A DNA stretch of 64,000 bases, from the NCBI GenBank assembly GCA_963760965.1, contig CAVXEW010000002.1, forward strand, positions 248,001 through 312,000, written 5' to 3'. Origin of the DNA: Pararhizobium_B sp963760965 (GTDB lineage: Bacteria; Pseudomonadota; Alphaproteobacteria; Rhizobiales; Rhizobiaceae). The notes below the pieces were generated by a model. That model saw only the letters and a list, made by a program, of their open reading frames with translations. It was not told where the DNA came from and did no database searches. The position numbers were made by a program, and so were the translations under genes. Of this stretch, positions 41,793-51,153 are shown piece by piece. Every line of letters starts with the position of its first letter. Position 1 is the first letter of the stretch.

Positions 41793-42718
41793 TGGAATCC
41801 GGTCCCGTGGGTCATGATAGAGTAGATGTCCTCCGGCGTGAGGAACAGCCCCACCGCGAGGCGGATGCCGACCGCGAGGACGAGCAGCGCCAGGCCGGCC
41901 CGCAGCGTTTCGCCGCGCAGCTTGCGCCCGACGCGGACGCCGTACTGGACGCCGATTACGCTGGAAGCAATGAGCAGCATGGCGAGAACGACGTCGACCG
42001 AATGGTTCGTCGTCGCCTGGACGAGCGTCGTGAAGGCCGTCGTGAAGGTGACCTGGAACAGCGACGTGCCGATCACCACGTTGGTCGGAATCCTGAGCAG
42101 GTAGATCATCGCAGGAATGATCATAAAGCCGCCGCCGATGCCCATGATCGAGGTCAGCAGACCGATGCAGAACCCGAGCCCCACCACCGGTATGACGCTC
42201 AGATAGAGCTTCGATCTCTTGAAGCGCATCTTCAGCGGCAACTTGTGAATCCAGCTGTGCTGGCCCGGACGGCGCCGCGGCGGACCGCCATCCTTCTTTG
42301 CCCGGCGTATCGCGTTGACGCTTTCCCAGAGCATCAGCGAGCCGACGACGCTCAGGAAGGTGACGTAGGCAAGCGACACGATGAGGTCGAGCTGGCCGAT
42401 GCTCTTCAGGAGCCTGAAAACGAATATGCCGGTCGTGGAGCCCGTCAGGCCGCCGAACAGCAGGACGAAGCCGAGCTTGAGGTCGAGGCTTCCGCGTCGC
42501 AGGTGCGAAAGCGCGCCCGAGAACGAGGACGCCACGACCTGGTTGGTGCCGGTGGCGACAGCGACGGCGGGCGGAATATTGTAGAAGATCAGGAGCGGCG
42601 TGATCAGGAAGCCGCCACCTATGCCGAACATTCCCGAAAGGAAACCGACTGCGGCGCCCATCCCCAGAATGACGAAGACGTTGACCGAAAGTTCCGCGAT
42701 CGGAAGATAGATCGTCAC
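41789..42718 (-). CDS. TauE/SafE family anion exporter
   Basis: 309 residues from GTG 42718 with GGGG 6-9 bases upstream; an ATG at 42805 would add an Arg-rich tail. Two similar halves of four membrane segments each, both with the family Gly-rich motif (LSGMFGIGGGFLITPLL and LTSIMGIGGGFMIIPAM). Conserved TGTNQV and GTSLFQV follow in each half. TauE/SafE proteins export sulfite, sulfoacetate or related organic anions. Coupled by ATGA to the TIGR02186 gene. A soluble loop rich in Arg/Lys joins the halves (around RRAKKDGGPPRRR). Confidence 0.88.
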   Translation of the reverse strand: MTIYLPIAELSVNVFVILGMGAAVGFLSGMFGIGGGFLITPLLIFYNIPPAVAVATGTNQVVASSFSGALSHLRRGSLDLKLGFVLLFGGLTGSTTGIFVFRLLKSIGQLDLIVSLAYVTFLSVVGSLMLWESVNAIRRAKKDGGPPRRRPGQHSWIHKLPLKMRFKRSKLYLSVIPVVGLGFCIGLLTSIMGIGGGFMIIPAMIYLLRIPTNVVIGTSLFQVTFTTAFTTLVQATTNHSVDVVLAMLLIASSVIGVQYGVRVGRKLRGETLRAGLALLVLAVGIRLAVGLFLTPEDIYSIMTHGTGFQ

Positions 42719-42924
42719 GGGCCACCCCTGAAGCGCGCCCACCTTTCCGTCAACAAGAAGACGCCTGCGAACTCTTCTCTTGCGCGCTCCAAAACAGCCT
42801 GTCAATCAGCCTGCAAGCGCAAAATTGCCGCGCCGCACACCTTCGCCGGCGACCGGCACATTTTGGCAACCACCGCGGTGCCGGAAGAGCGCGCAGCCTT
42901 GGAAAGCGGAAGCCGGGCGGCGAC

Positions 42925-45900
42925 TTAGCTCTTCTTGCCGTCCTTGTGGCTCTGATTGAGCTCCAGCAGCTTCCTGATCAGAGCATCGGTGATTTCCCCC
43001 GTCGGCTCGTCGCCGACGGACTTCTGGAAGGCCCGGATCGCCGAGCGGGTCTTCGCGCCCATTATCCCGTCCGGCTTGCCGGCATCGAAACCGTTGTTGT
43101 CCAGTATCGCCTGGATGTTGCGGACCGCCTTCGACATGTCCACCGATGCCGTGCGCGTGTCGGTGCCGTTCCATTCCGGCGGCACCTTGACTTCGTTGGC
43201 GGAGCTGTCGACAGGTTCCGGTTTCCATTCGCTTGCCGCCTGGCGCGCCTTCTTCAGGTCCGGAGCTGCGAGAGCTGCCGCGACCTGGTCGCGCTTGCGC
43301 GTGGCGTCGCCGTCGCCCGAGGAAGCCGCCACGGCGAACCACTTGTAGGACTGGACCAGATCGCGCGGCACGCCATGACCCTGCGCGTAGAGGATAGCCA
43401 GATTGAACTGGCTGTCCTTGACGCCCCGGTCAGCCGCCTTCCGGAACCACCGCGCCGCGGATGCGTAGTCGGGCTTGCCGTCCTTGCCCATCGCGTAGAG
43501 GACGGCGAGATTGTGCATGGCGCTTACATTGCCCTGCCCGGCGGCCTTCAGATACCAGGATTGCGCCTTCTCCGTGTCGCGCTGGACGCCCTCGCCCTTC
43601 TCGTAGAGGTTGGCGAGCCGGTATTGCGCCGGGGCAAGCCCTCGCTCGGCCGCGGCGCGGTACCAGTCGGCGGCAGTGCCGAGGTCGGTCGGGACGCCGC
43701 GGCCCTGCGTGTAGAGGACCCCGATCTCGTAGAGTGCCTTCGGATCTCCCTTGCTCGCGGCCAGGCGCAGGGACTGGGGACCGATCGCCGCCGGAACCTG
43801 CGGTACGGCGTCTGCGGCGGCGGTGGTGCCGTTCCCGGCGGATGTCGTGGCCGAGGCCACCTCAGCCTTGGGCGGCGTCACCGCCTCTGCCGGAGCCGGC
43901 GTCTGCGCCTGTGTCGAGTCCTGCGCCTGCGGCGCGCTTCCCGTCGCAGGGACCGCAGCCGCACCAGAGACCGGAGCGGGGCGTTCCGCCGCGGGGCCGC
44001 CAGGGCCGGGATCGGCGACCGGAGCCACAGGCGCGGAGGACGCCTGTGCGACAGTCTTGGAAGCGTCGCCCGAAGACTTGGAAACGCCGGCCTGCGGCGC
44101 CTGCCCGTCGCTTCCCGGAGCCAGTGCGCGAACCTTCGGCAGGGCCGGGCCGTCGACCGGCGTGGCGCCCGTCTTCTCCTCGGAAACGTCCTGGCTGCCG
44201 GCAGAGGCGGCCTCGGGCCGGGGCTTCTCGGCCGGGCCGTCCGGCGCATTGAGCGCGACCGACACGTCGGGACGCTTCAGAAGGGCGGAAGCAAGCGGCC
44301 AGGACATCACGACCAGAAGGACCGCGCCGACCGCCAGCAGAATCGGCTTCCGACGCGCCTTGATCAAGGCTGCCAGTCCGCCGCGCCGCTTTCGGTTCTT
44401 GCCGCCATTGACGGTCTCGACCTCGGCGGCCGCAGCCTGCGCGGCGCGCCGCGCGGCGGCGATGAAGTCGGACTTGTCGCCTCCGCCGGCATCGCGGTTC
44501 TGGACCTCGCGCACCTTCTCCAGGATCCGGTCGATGTCCGGAGCGCCCGATCCCGGCTCCAGCGGTTCGTTCATCGAGGTGTCCGCGTCGTTGTCATCGT
44601 CCGCTTCGGGACGGTCCAGCGCATCTGAAGGATCGATGGAAGGCGCAAGAGCGAGATTCTTCCTGGCCGGTTCCTCCGCCACCGTCTCCGCTTCCGAATG
44701 AGACCCGCCACGGGACGCGCGCATGCGCTCGCCGACACGGGCAAGAAGTCCCTTCTTCGCAGCCGGCCTTTCCGGTTCGCCGATATCGACGCCTTGGAAG
44801 CCATCGTCTTCGGCGAGGCGCGCCGGAGCCATGTCCGAGGCGTCTTCCGCGGTGGCTTCGTCTCCGACTTCTCTGCCGGCTTCCGCCTGGCGAGCATGCG
44901 CGACGGCCCCGGAAATATCCGGCGCCTCCCCGCTCCAGCGACCGGCCTCCGTCTCCGCGCCGTCGTCGTCGACTTCCGGCAGGGCTTCCGACGGCATCTC
45001 ACCGTAGGCCGGCCCGATGGCTTCCAGATGCTCGGCGATCTTGACGAGCGTGTCGTGCACCGCGTCGAATGCCCGTGCGGTGCGCTCCTCGCTCTTCTGG
45101 CTGAGGCTTTCCAGCGCGCGGAGATCCTCGGCGAGTTCCGAAATCACGGCGATCTCACCGGCTTGCACGCCCCCCTGGACGCCGCCGTTGCGGCCATAGG
45201 CCTCGATGACAGCCTCGGCCGCGTGCCGTGCAGCCTCGATGATGTATTCGTCGTTGGTCTCCAGATGCTCCTCGATCGCGGCGAGCCGCGGCGCGAGCGC
45301 ATTCGCCTCCTCCGAATAGGCCTCCGGATGGCTGACCAGTTCGGAAAGCTGGGCCAACTGGATTTCCAGATTGCGCAGCGTCCCGCCATCCGGATGCTCG
45401 ACCCGAGCCTCGTCGAGACGCCGGACGATCGCACCCAGGCGCTCTTCGAGATCGCTCAGCACGGGAAGTTCCGTGGGCGCCGCCGCGCGTTCCGCCAGCA
45501 TCTCGATGCGATCGAGCATTTCCTCGCCGGCAGCGCCCAGCCCTGCGGCAAGGCCGTCGATGCGCGCGGCGAGTTCGTCGAAGCGCGTGGCGAGCAAATC
45601 GTCGAGGTCCTTGCGGTCGAGCGCGTCGATCTTCGTGGAGATCTCTGCCAGGCGATGCGCAAGATCGGAATCGCCGGCAACTCCGCCGCCCTGCGCCAGC
45701 ATGTGCGAAAGCTGGTCGAGACGGTCCGCGAGACCGGCGACAGCGTCCTCGCTCGCGACCGCGTCCATTCGCTCGGCGAGCGCTGTCATCCGCTCGGTCA
45801 GCAAGTCGAGAGACCCGCTGCCCTCGCCGAGTTCGTCGATCCGATCCGTCAGGCCCGTAAGCCGGCCCTCGATGCGGGCCAGCGTCTCGGCATCCTGGGT

Positions 45901-46779
45901 TCGGTCGGAGCGCGAGCCGACCGACACGATCGCCCGGCTGATCTCGTCGAGGCGACCGGCCATTTCCGTGAAGCGGCTGTCAACGGAGGCCTCGTCGAGA
46001 TTGACCTGCTCGGCCAGCGTTTCCAGGGCGAAGGCAACGTTCTTCAACTGCGCCTCGATCTCGCCTCCGTCCGATGTGCCGGCGAGCGCGGAGACGGCCT
46101 CCTTCATCTCGTCGAGGCGGCGCACGAGGCCGATGACTTCGCTGCGCAACGTCTGCGGATCGACCTCGCTCAGCCGGTTCTCGACGGACGACAGGGCCCG
46201 CCTGCTCTCGGCGGCGACTTCCTCGAGCGTCGCACGAAGGATGCGAACCTCTTCGGCAAGCCCGTCCTCCTCGTTCGCCGTGGAGCGTTCGCCGAGGCGT
46301 TCTATGCAGTCGGCAAGGCGAAGCATCTCCTCGCGCATGGCCGGCGGCAATGGCTGTGCCTTGCCGGCCGACATGTTGCCGACTTCGGCGCGCATCGCAG
46401 CGAGTTCGCGGCCGAGGGTCTCCGAAATGTCGTTCCCGAGATCGGTGCGCAGATCGACGATCGAATCGGCGATGTCGCGCAGCATCCTGTCCGTAGCGCC
46501 GGCGGAAGGTGCCGGCCGGCGCGCGGCAAGCCGCGTCTCGAGTTCGGCCCGCTCGCGATCCAGCATGCGCTGGCGTTCGAGTATCTCCGCCGCCATCCGG
46601 TCGCGCGGCGCGTCCGCGTCCCCGCCCGGCTGCCGCGGTTCCCGCTCCGCCGCGGCAGCGGCCTTCCGGGAAACCAGATTTTCCAGCCTCGCCTCGAGGC
46701 CGTCTATGGTCTTGCTCAAAGCCTCCAGAGACGACGCGCCCCTCGCCGTTCCGGATCTCCCTGATTTGGATTCGCTCAT
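42925..46779 (-). CDS. podJ: PodJ-like polarity/localization protein
   Basis: 1,284 residues from ATG 46779; a longer open frame to 47130 runs through the promoter region and is rejected. The N-terminal ~750 residues are a cytoplasmic acidic coiled coil (LERAELETRL, SLDLLTERMTALAERMDAVASEDA and similar). One membrane helix PILLAVGAVLLVVMSWPLASALL lies at about 815-837, followed by a Pro/Ala-rich periplasmic linker. Four Sel1 repeats follow (e.g. ALYEIGVLYTQGRGVPTDLGTAADWYRAAAERG, about 1010-1165), then a C-terminal peptidoglycan-binding domain (GFDAGKPDGIMGAKTRSAIRAFQKSVG). PodJ organises the new pole and divisome in Caulobacter and Agrobacterium. Confidence 0.92.
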   Translation of the reverse strand: MSESKSGRSGTARGASSLEALSKTIDGLEARLENLVSRKAAAAAEREPRQPGGDADAPRDRMAAEILERQRMLDRERAELETRLAARRPAPSAGATDRMLRDIADSIVDLRTDLGNDISETLGRELAAMRAEVGNMSAGKAQPLPPAMREEMLRLADCIERLGERSTANEEDGLAEEVRILRATLEEVAAESRRALSSVENRLSEVDPQTLRSEVIGLVRRLDEMKEAVSALAGTSDGGEIEAQLKNVAFALETLAEQVNLDEASVDSRFTEMAGRLDEISRAIVSVGSRSDRTQDAETLARIEGRLTGLTDRIDELGEGSGSLDLLTERMTALAERMDAVASEDAVAGLADRLDQLSHMLAQGGGVAGDSDLAHRLAEISTKIDALDRKDLDDLLATRFDELAARIDGLAAGLGAAGEEMLDRIEMLAERAAAPTELPVLSDLEERLGAIVRRLDEARVEHPDGGTLRNLEIQLAQLSELVSHPEAYSEEANALAPRLAAIEEHLETNDEYIIEAARHAAEAVIEAYGRNGGVQGGVQAGEIAVISELAEDLRALESLSQKSEERTARAFDAVHDTLVKIAEHLEAIGPAYGEMPSEALPEVDDDGAETEAGRWSGEAPDISGAVAHARQAEAGREVGDEATAEDASDMAPARLAEDDGFQGVDIGEPERPAAKKGLLARVGERMRASRGGSHSEAETVAEEPARKNLALAPSIDPSDALDRPEADDDNDADTSMNEPLEPGSGAPDIDRILEKVREVQNRDAGGGDKSDFIAAARRAAQAAAAEVETVNGGKNRKRRGGLAALIKARRKPILLAVGAVLLVVMSWPLASALLKRPDVSVALNAPDGPAEKPRPEAASAGSQDVSEEKTGATPVDGPALPKVRALAPGSDGQAPQAGVSKSSGDASKTVAQASSAPVAPVADPGPGGPAAERPAPVSGAAAVPATGSAPQAQDSTQAQTPAPAEAVTPPKAEVASATTSAGNGTTAAADAVPQVPAAIGPQSLRLAASKGDPKALYEIGVLYTQGRGVPTDLGTAADWYRAAAERGLAPAQYRLANLYEKGEGVQRDTEKAQSWYLKAAGQGNVSAMHNLAVLYAMGKDGKPDYASAARWFRKAADRGVKDSQFNLAILYAQGHGVPRDLVQSYKWFAVAASSGDGDATRKRDQVAAALAAPDLKKARQAASEWKPEPVDSSANEVKVPPEWNGTDTRTASVDMSKAVRNIQAILDNNGFDAGKPDGIMGAKTRSAIRAFQKSVGDEPTGEITDALIRKLLELNQSHKDGKKS

Positions 46780-47056
46780 GGTGTGCCCGCCTCGACATTG
46801 TCCGGGACCGACGTCCCGGCACCTCAGAGCCCCTGTCCGCATGCCGTCCCCGACCTTCGTCCAATTCGGGTCGCGGTCCTGGCAAAACAAGAAAAACGCA
46901 GAAATCGCACCTGGGGCCATGCTCTCTGCGCACCATCGTCGGAACATGGTAAACAGGCCGTTAACAAACGTGCGCATTGTCGAATTCACGATTGATGGTT
47001 GTGCCGAACCGGCCCGGGTGGAGCGAACGCTCCACATTCGGCTTGCAGGCCAGATT

Positions 47057-47078
47057 TTGACGTTTACGCAAACGTCAA
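47057..47078 (+). promoter_or_regulatory. Perfect inverted repeat, likely operator of the acyl-CoA dehydrogenase operon
   Basis: Arms TTGACGTTT (47057-47065) and AAACGTCAA (47070-47078) are exact complements around ACGC. The left arm starts with TTGACG, a good -35 hexamer. The layout recalls MerR-family sites (such as LiuR-type regulators of acyl-CoA catabolism), which lie inside an extended promoter spacer. No such regulator gene lies in the window. Confidence 0.6.
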
Positions 47079-47088
47079 TTGTTTGTAT

Positions 47089-47102
47089 AGCTGGCGCCAG
47101 CT
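47089..47102. promoter_or_regulatory. Perfect 14-bp palindrome AGCTGGCGCCAGCT
   Basis: Exact palindrome centred 36 bases before the dehydrogenase ATG and 10 bases after the larger inverted repeat. It follows the TATAG that may be part of the -10 element, so a bound protein would block initiation or early elongation. It may also fold as a small hairpin. Confidence 0.4.
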
Positions 47103-47131
47103 GATGCTTTGCGAACAGGACGAGGTGCACA

Positions 47132-48925
47132 ATGCCGATCTACACGGCCCCGGTGGAAGACACTCTGTTCATCCTGAAGGACGTTCTCGACTACGGCCGT
47201 TACGGCAATCTCGCCGGCTTTGCCGAGGCCACGCCGGACGTCGTCGACGCTATCCTCCAGGAAGGCGGCCGCCTGGCGGAGGAAGTGCTGCTCCCGCTCA
47301 ACCGCGTCGGGGACACGGAAGGTTGCGTGCGCAACGAAGACGCGTCTGTGACGACCCCGACGGGATTCCGGGAGGCCTACGCGCAATATTGCCGGGGCGG
47401 CTGGGTCGGACTGGCCGCGGATCCGGAATATGGCGGCCAGGGCCTGCCCTATGCCCTTCATACCGCCGTCGGCGAATATTTCTCGGCCGCAAACATGGCG
47501 CTCATGATGTATCCGGGCCTGACCCAGGGTGCCATTGCCGCCCTGCAGGCCCATGGCACGAAGGAGCAGAAGGAGCGATATCTTCCGAAGCTCGTCGAAG
47601 GCACATGGTCGGGAACGATGAACCTCACCGAACCGCACTGCGGAACGGATCTCGGGCTGCTGCGGACGAAGGCGGTACCGGCGGGCGACGGAACCTACAG
47701 GATAAGCGGCCAGAAGATCTTCATCTCCGCCGGCGAGCACGATCTCGCGGAGAATATCGTCCATCTGGTTCTGGCGCGCATCGAGGGCGCGCCGGAAGGC
47801 ACCAGGGGCATCTCGTTGTTCGTCGTGCCGAAGTTCACCGTCGACGGGGACGGCTCGCCCGGCGCGCGCAACGGCGTCGCCTGCGGGTCGATCGAGGAGA
47901 AGATGGGCATCCACGGCAATGCAACCTGCGTGATGAACTACGACGATGCGACCGGCTTTCTCGTCGGAGAGGAAAATCGCGGGCTGAGCGCCATGTTCAC
48001 GATGATGAACGAGGCGCGGCTCGCCGTCGGCCTCCAGGGACTTGCGATCGCGGAGGTCGCATACCAGAACGCGGCGGCCTATTCCCGCGAGCGCCTGCAG
48101 GGCCGCAGCCTATCGGGCGCCAAGGAGCCCGGCAGCAGGGCGGATCCGATCATCGTCCATCCGGACATCCGCCGCGCCCTGATGACGATGCGGGCAATCA
48201 ACGAGGCCGGGCGGGCACTCCTGATCTGGACCGCGTTGCAGTCAGACGTGGCGCACCGTGCGCAGGACGACGGCCCGCGGATGGCCGCGGAGGATCTTCT
48301 CGGACTGATGACGCCGGTGATCAAGGGCGTTCTGACGGACAGGGGCTTCGAGACGGCGGTGCAGGCCCAGCAGGTTTTCGGCGGACATGGCTACATCGAG
48401 GAGCACGGCATGAGCCAGTTCGTGCGGGATGCCCGCATCGCGATGATCTACGAGGGGGCCAACGGCATCCAGGCGCTCGACCTCGTCGGCCGCAAGCTCG
48501 GCGCGAATGGCGGGCGCGCCGTGATGGCATTCTTCAAGGAGGTGGGCGACTTCTGCGAGGCACACCGCGACGACGAGAGGATGAGCTTCTTCACGCGACA
48601 CATCAAGAAGGGGCTGAACGATCTGCAGGCGGCGACCATGTGGTTCATGAACAATGCCATGGCCAAGCCGGAAAATGCCGGCGCCGGCTCGACGGACTAC
48701 ATGCACCTGTTCGGGATCGTCGCGCTCGGCTACATGTGGGGTCGGATGGCGCTGGCGGCGACCAATGGACTTGCCGGGCAAACCGGCAACGCCACATTCC
48801 TCGAAAGCAAGCTGGCGACGGCGCGGTTCTTCATGGAACGGTTGATGCCGGAGACCGCGCTGCGCCGTGCGCGCATCGAGGCCGGTGCGGAATCGACCAT
48901 GGCGCTTGCAGCGGAGGCGTTTTGA
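47132..48925 (+). CDS. Acyl-CoA dehydrogenase, long form
   Basis: 597-residue flavoenzyme, longer than the usual ~380, like the FadE-like/DmdC subfamily with an added C-terminal domain. N-terminal helical part; FAD/substrate region MNLTEPHCGTDLGLLRTKAVPAGDGTYRISGQKIFISAGEHDLAENI; QVFGGHGYIEEHGMSQFVRDARIAMIYEGANGIQALDL contains the catalytic Glu region. The remaining ~130 residues include FMNNAMAKPENAGAGSTDYMHLFGIVALGYMWGRMA. It oxidises an acyl-CoA to enoyl-CoA; the substrate length cannot be told. First gene of a thiolase/FadB-like operon. Confidence 0.92.
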   Translation: MPIYTAPVEDTLFILKDVLDYGRYGNLAGFAEATPDVVDAILQEGGRLAEEVLLPLNRVGDTEGCVRNEDASVTTPTGFREAYAQYCRGGWVGLAADPEYGGQGLPYALHTAVGEYFSAANMALMMYPGLTQGAIAALQAHGTKEQKERYLPKLVEGTWSGTMNLTEPHCGTDLGLLRTKAVPAGDGTYRISGQKIFISAGEHDLAENIVHLVLARIEGAPEGTRGISLFVVPKFTVDGDGSPGARNGVACGSIEEKMGIHGNATCVMNYDDATGFLVGEENRGLSAMFTMMNEARLAVGLQGLAIAEVAYQNAAAYSRERLQGRSLSGAKEPGSRADPIIVHPDIRRALMTMRAINEAGRALLIWTALQSDVAHRAQDDGPRMAAEDLLGLMTPVIKGVLTDRGFETAVQAQQVFGGHGYIEEHGMSQFVRDARIAMIYEGANGIQALDLVGRKLGANGGRAVMAFFKEVGDFCEAHRDDERMSFFTRHIKKGLNDLQAATMWFMNNAMAKPENAGAGSTDYMHLFGIVALGYMWGRMALAATNGLAGQTGNATFLESKLATARFFMERLMPETALRRARIEAGAESTMALAAEAF

Positions 48926-49070
48926 ACCGAAGCTGCCGGCGCGCCTGCTCCGGCCCGCGAACTTCCGTTCCGGGCAGGACGAAGACATTCCGTCGAGCCG
49001 GGAGCCGTTCACAGATTTGGCCGAATTGAGCGCGAGAACCCGGTCCGAACCATTCAGGGAGCCTTGAAGA

Positions 49071-50279
<1,209 letters not shown>

Positions 50280-50298
50280 GCTCTGCCAGGAGGGGCAA

Positions 50299-50952
50299 AT
50301 GTATGTTCCGAGACAGTTTCGCGAGGAGCGCCACGATGTGCTCGTCGCTGCGATGCGGGACATACAGTTCGCCACCCTGGTGACGGCCGGCCCCGGCGGC
50401 CTCGAAGTCACGCACCTGCCGACCGTGCTCGTGGAAGACGGCGACGAAATTGCCCTGGAGTGCCATGTCGCGCGCGGCAATCCGCATTGGAGGGCGGCAG
50501 GGGACGCAGAGGCCTCGATCGCGATCTTCCAGGGTCCGCAGGCCTACGTGCATCCCGGCTGGTACGCGAGCAAGAAGGAGAGCGGCAAGGCCGTTCCCAC
50601 ATGGAACTATGTCGCCGTTCACGCGCACGGCACCCTGGGCGTCTTCGACGACCCGGAGGAGATCGGCAGGCACGTGGCTCAGCTGACCGCCCGCAACGAG
50701 ACCGGACGCGCGGACCCGTGGGCCGTCACGGATGCCCCGGAAGACTACATTGCGGGCATGAAGAAGGCGATCGTCGGAATGCGGCTTGCCGTCAAGAGGC
50801 TGGAGGGCAGCTGGAAGCTGATCCAGCACAAGCCGGAAGCCGACCGGATCGGAGCGATTGCCGGGCTGTCCGCCGAGACGGCGGAGGACTCCCGTGCCGT
50901 CGCCGAACTGATGCGGATCGCCGAGGCGGAGCGCGCCGGGGAGAAGAGATGA
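50299..50952 (+). CDS. PaiB-like FMN-binding protein
   Basis: 217 residues with the FMN-binding split-barrel fold of the PaiB family (YVPRQFREERHDVLVAAMRDIQFATLVT at the start, HVARGNPHW and FQGPQAYVHPGWYASKKESGKAVPTWNYVAVHAHGTL in the middle). PaiB is a negative regulator in Bacillus, but in Gram-negative bacteria the members are of unknown role. The place within a beta-oxidation operon is curious. Its stop overlaps a small ORF by ATGA. Confidence 0.9.
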   Translation: MYVPRQFREERHDVLVAAMRDIQFATLVTAGPGGLEVTHLPTVLVEDGDEIALECHVARGNPHWRAAGDAEASIAIFQGPQAYVHPGWYASKKESGKAVPTWNYVAVHAHGTLGVFDDPEEIGRHVAQLTARNETGRADPWAVTDAPEDYIAGMKKAIVGMRLAVKRLEGSWKLIQHKPEADRIGAIAGLSAETAEDSRAVAELMRIAEAERAGEKR

Positions 50953-51143
50953 TGCTCGAACGGCTCCGCGACCCGGCTCCCGTTCACCTGCGCCGAGCAG
51001 GCCTTGCCGGTACTGCAGGCGGGCGAAAGGAAGCGGGCAAGGGCATCCGCCAGATGAGCCTTTCCAGTCCCAGGGGCGAGAATGCCGCCATCGAGACGAG
51101 GGATGCGGTCGTTGCAGCGCTCGACACGACCGGAGCGACGTGA
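50949..51143 (+). CDS. Small ORF of 64 codons between paiB-like and fadB-like genes
   Basis: ATG 50949 overlaps the PaiB stop by ATGA and the frame ends at 51143, 10 bases before the ATG of the next gene. The product (starts MMLERLRDPAPVHLRRAG) is basic, with no signal, membrane segment or known motif. The overlap and tight packing argue for translation, the lack of any recognised family against. It might be only a bridge for translational coupling. Confidence 0.35.
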   Translation: MMLERLRDPAPVHLRRAGLAGTAGGRKEAGKGIRQMSLSSPRGENAAIETRDAVVAALDTTGAT

Positions 51144-51153
51144 GGAGACACAG

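Larger units (their letters stand above)
46780..47131. promoter_or_regulatory. Divergent control region between podJ and the acyl-CoA dehydrogenase
   Basis: 352 bp without a gene. The left part must hold the podJ promoter and the right part the promoter of the fatty-acid operon. Two perfect palindromes, annotated separately, lie in the last 75 bases. GAGGTGCAC just before ATG 47132 is the ribosome site of the dehydrogenase. Confidence 0.5.

Noticed and set aside
46780..47130. N-terminal extension of the PodJ-like protein up to 47130
   Set aside because: It would read through the promoter region and both palindromes of the divergent operon; ATG 46779 begins the low-complexity/coiled-coil protein without a break.
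48867..49067. 66-codon ORF between acyl-CoA dehydrogenase and thiolase
   Set aside because: It overlaps the dehydrogenase end in another frame, has no ribosome site and ends just before the thiolase start; composition is Arg/Pro-rich.
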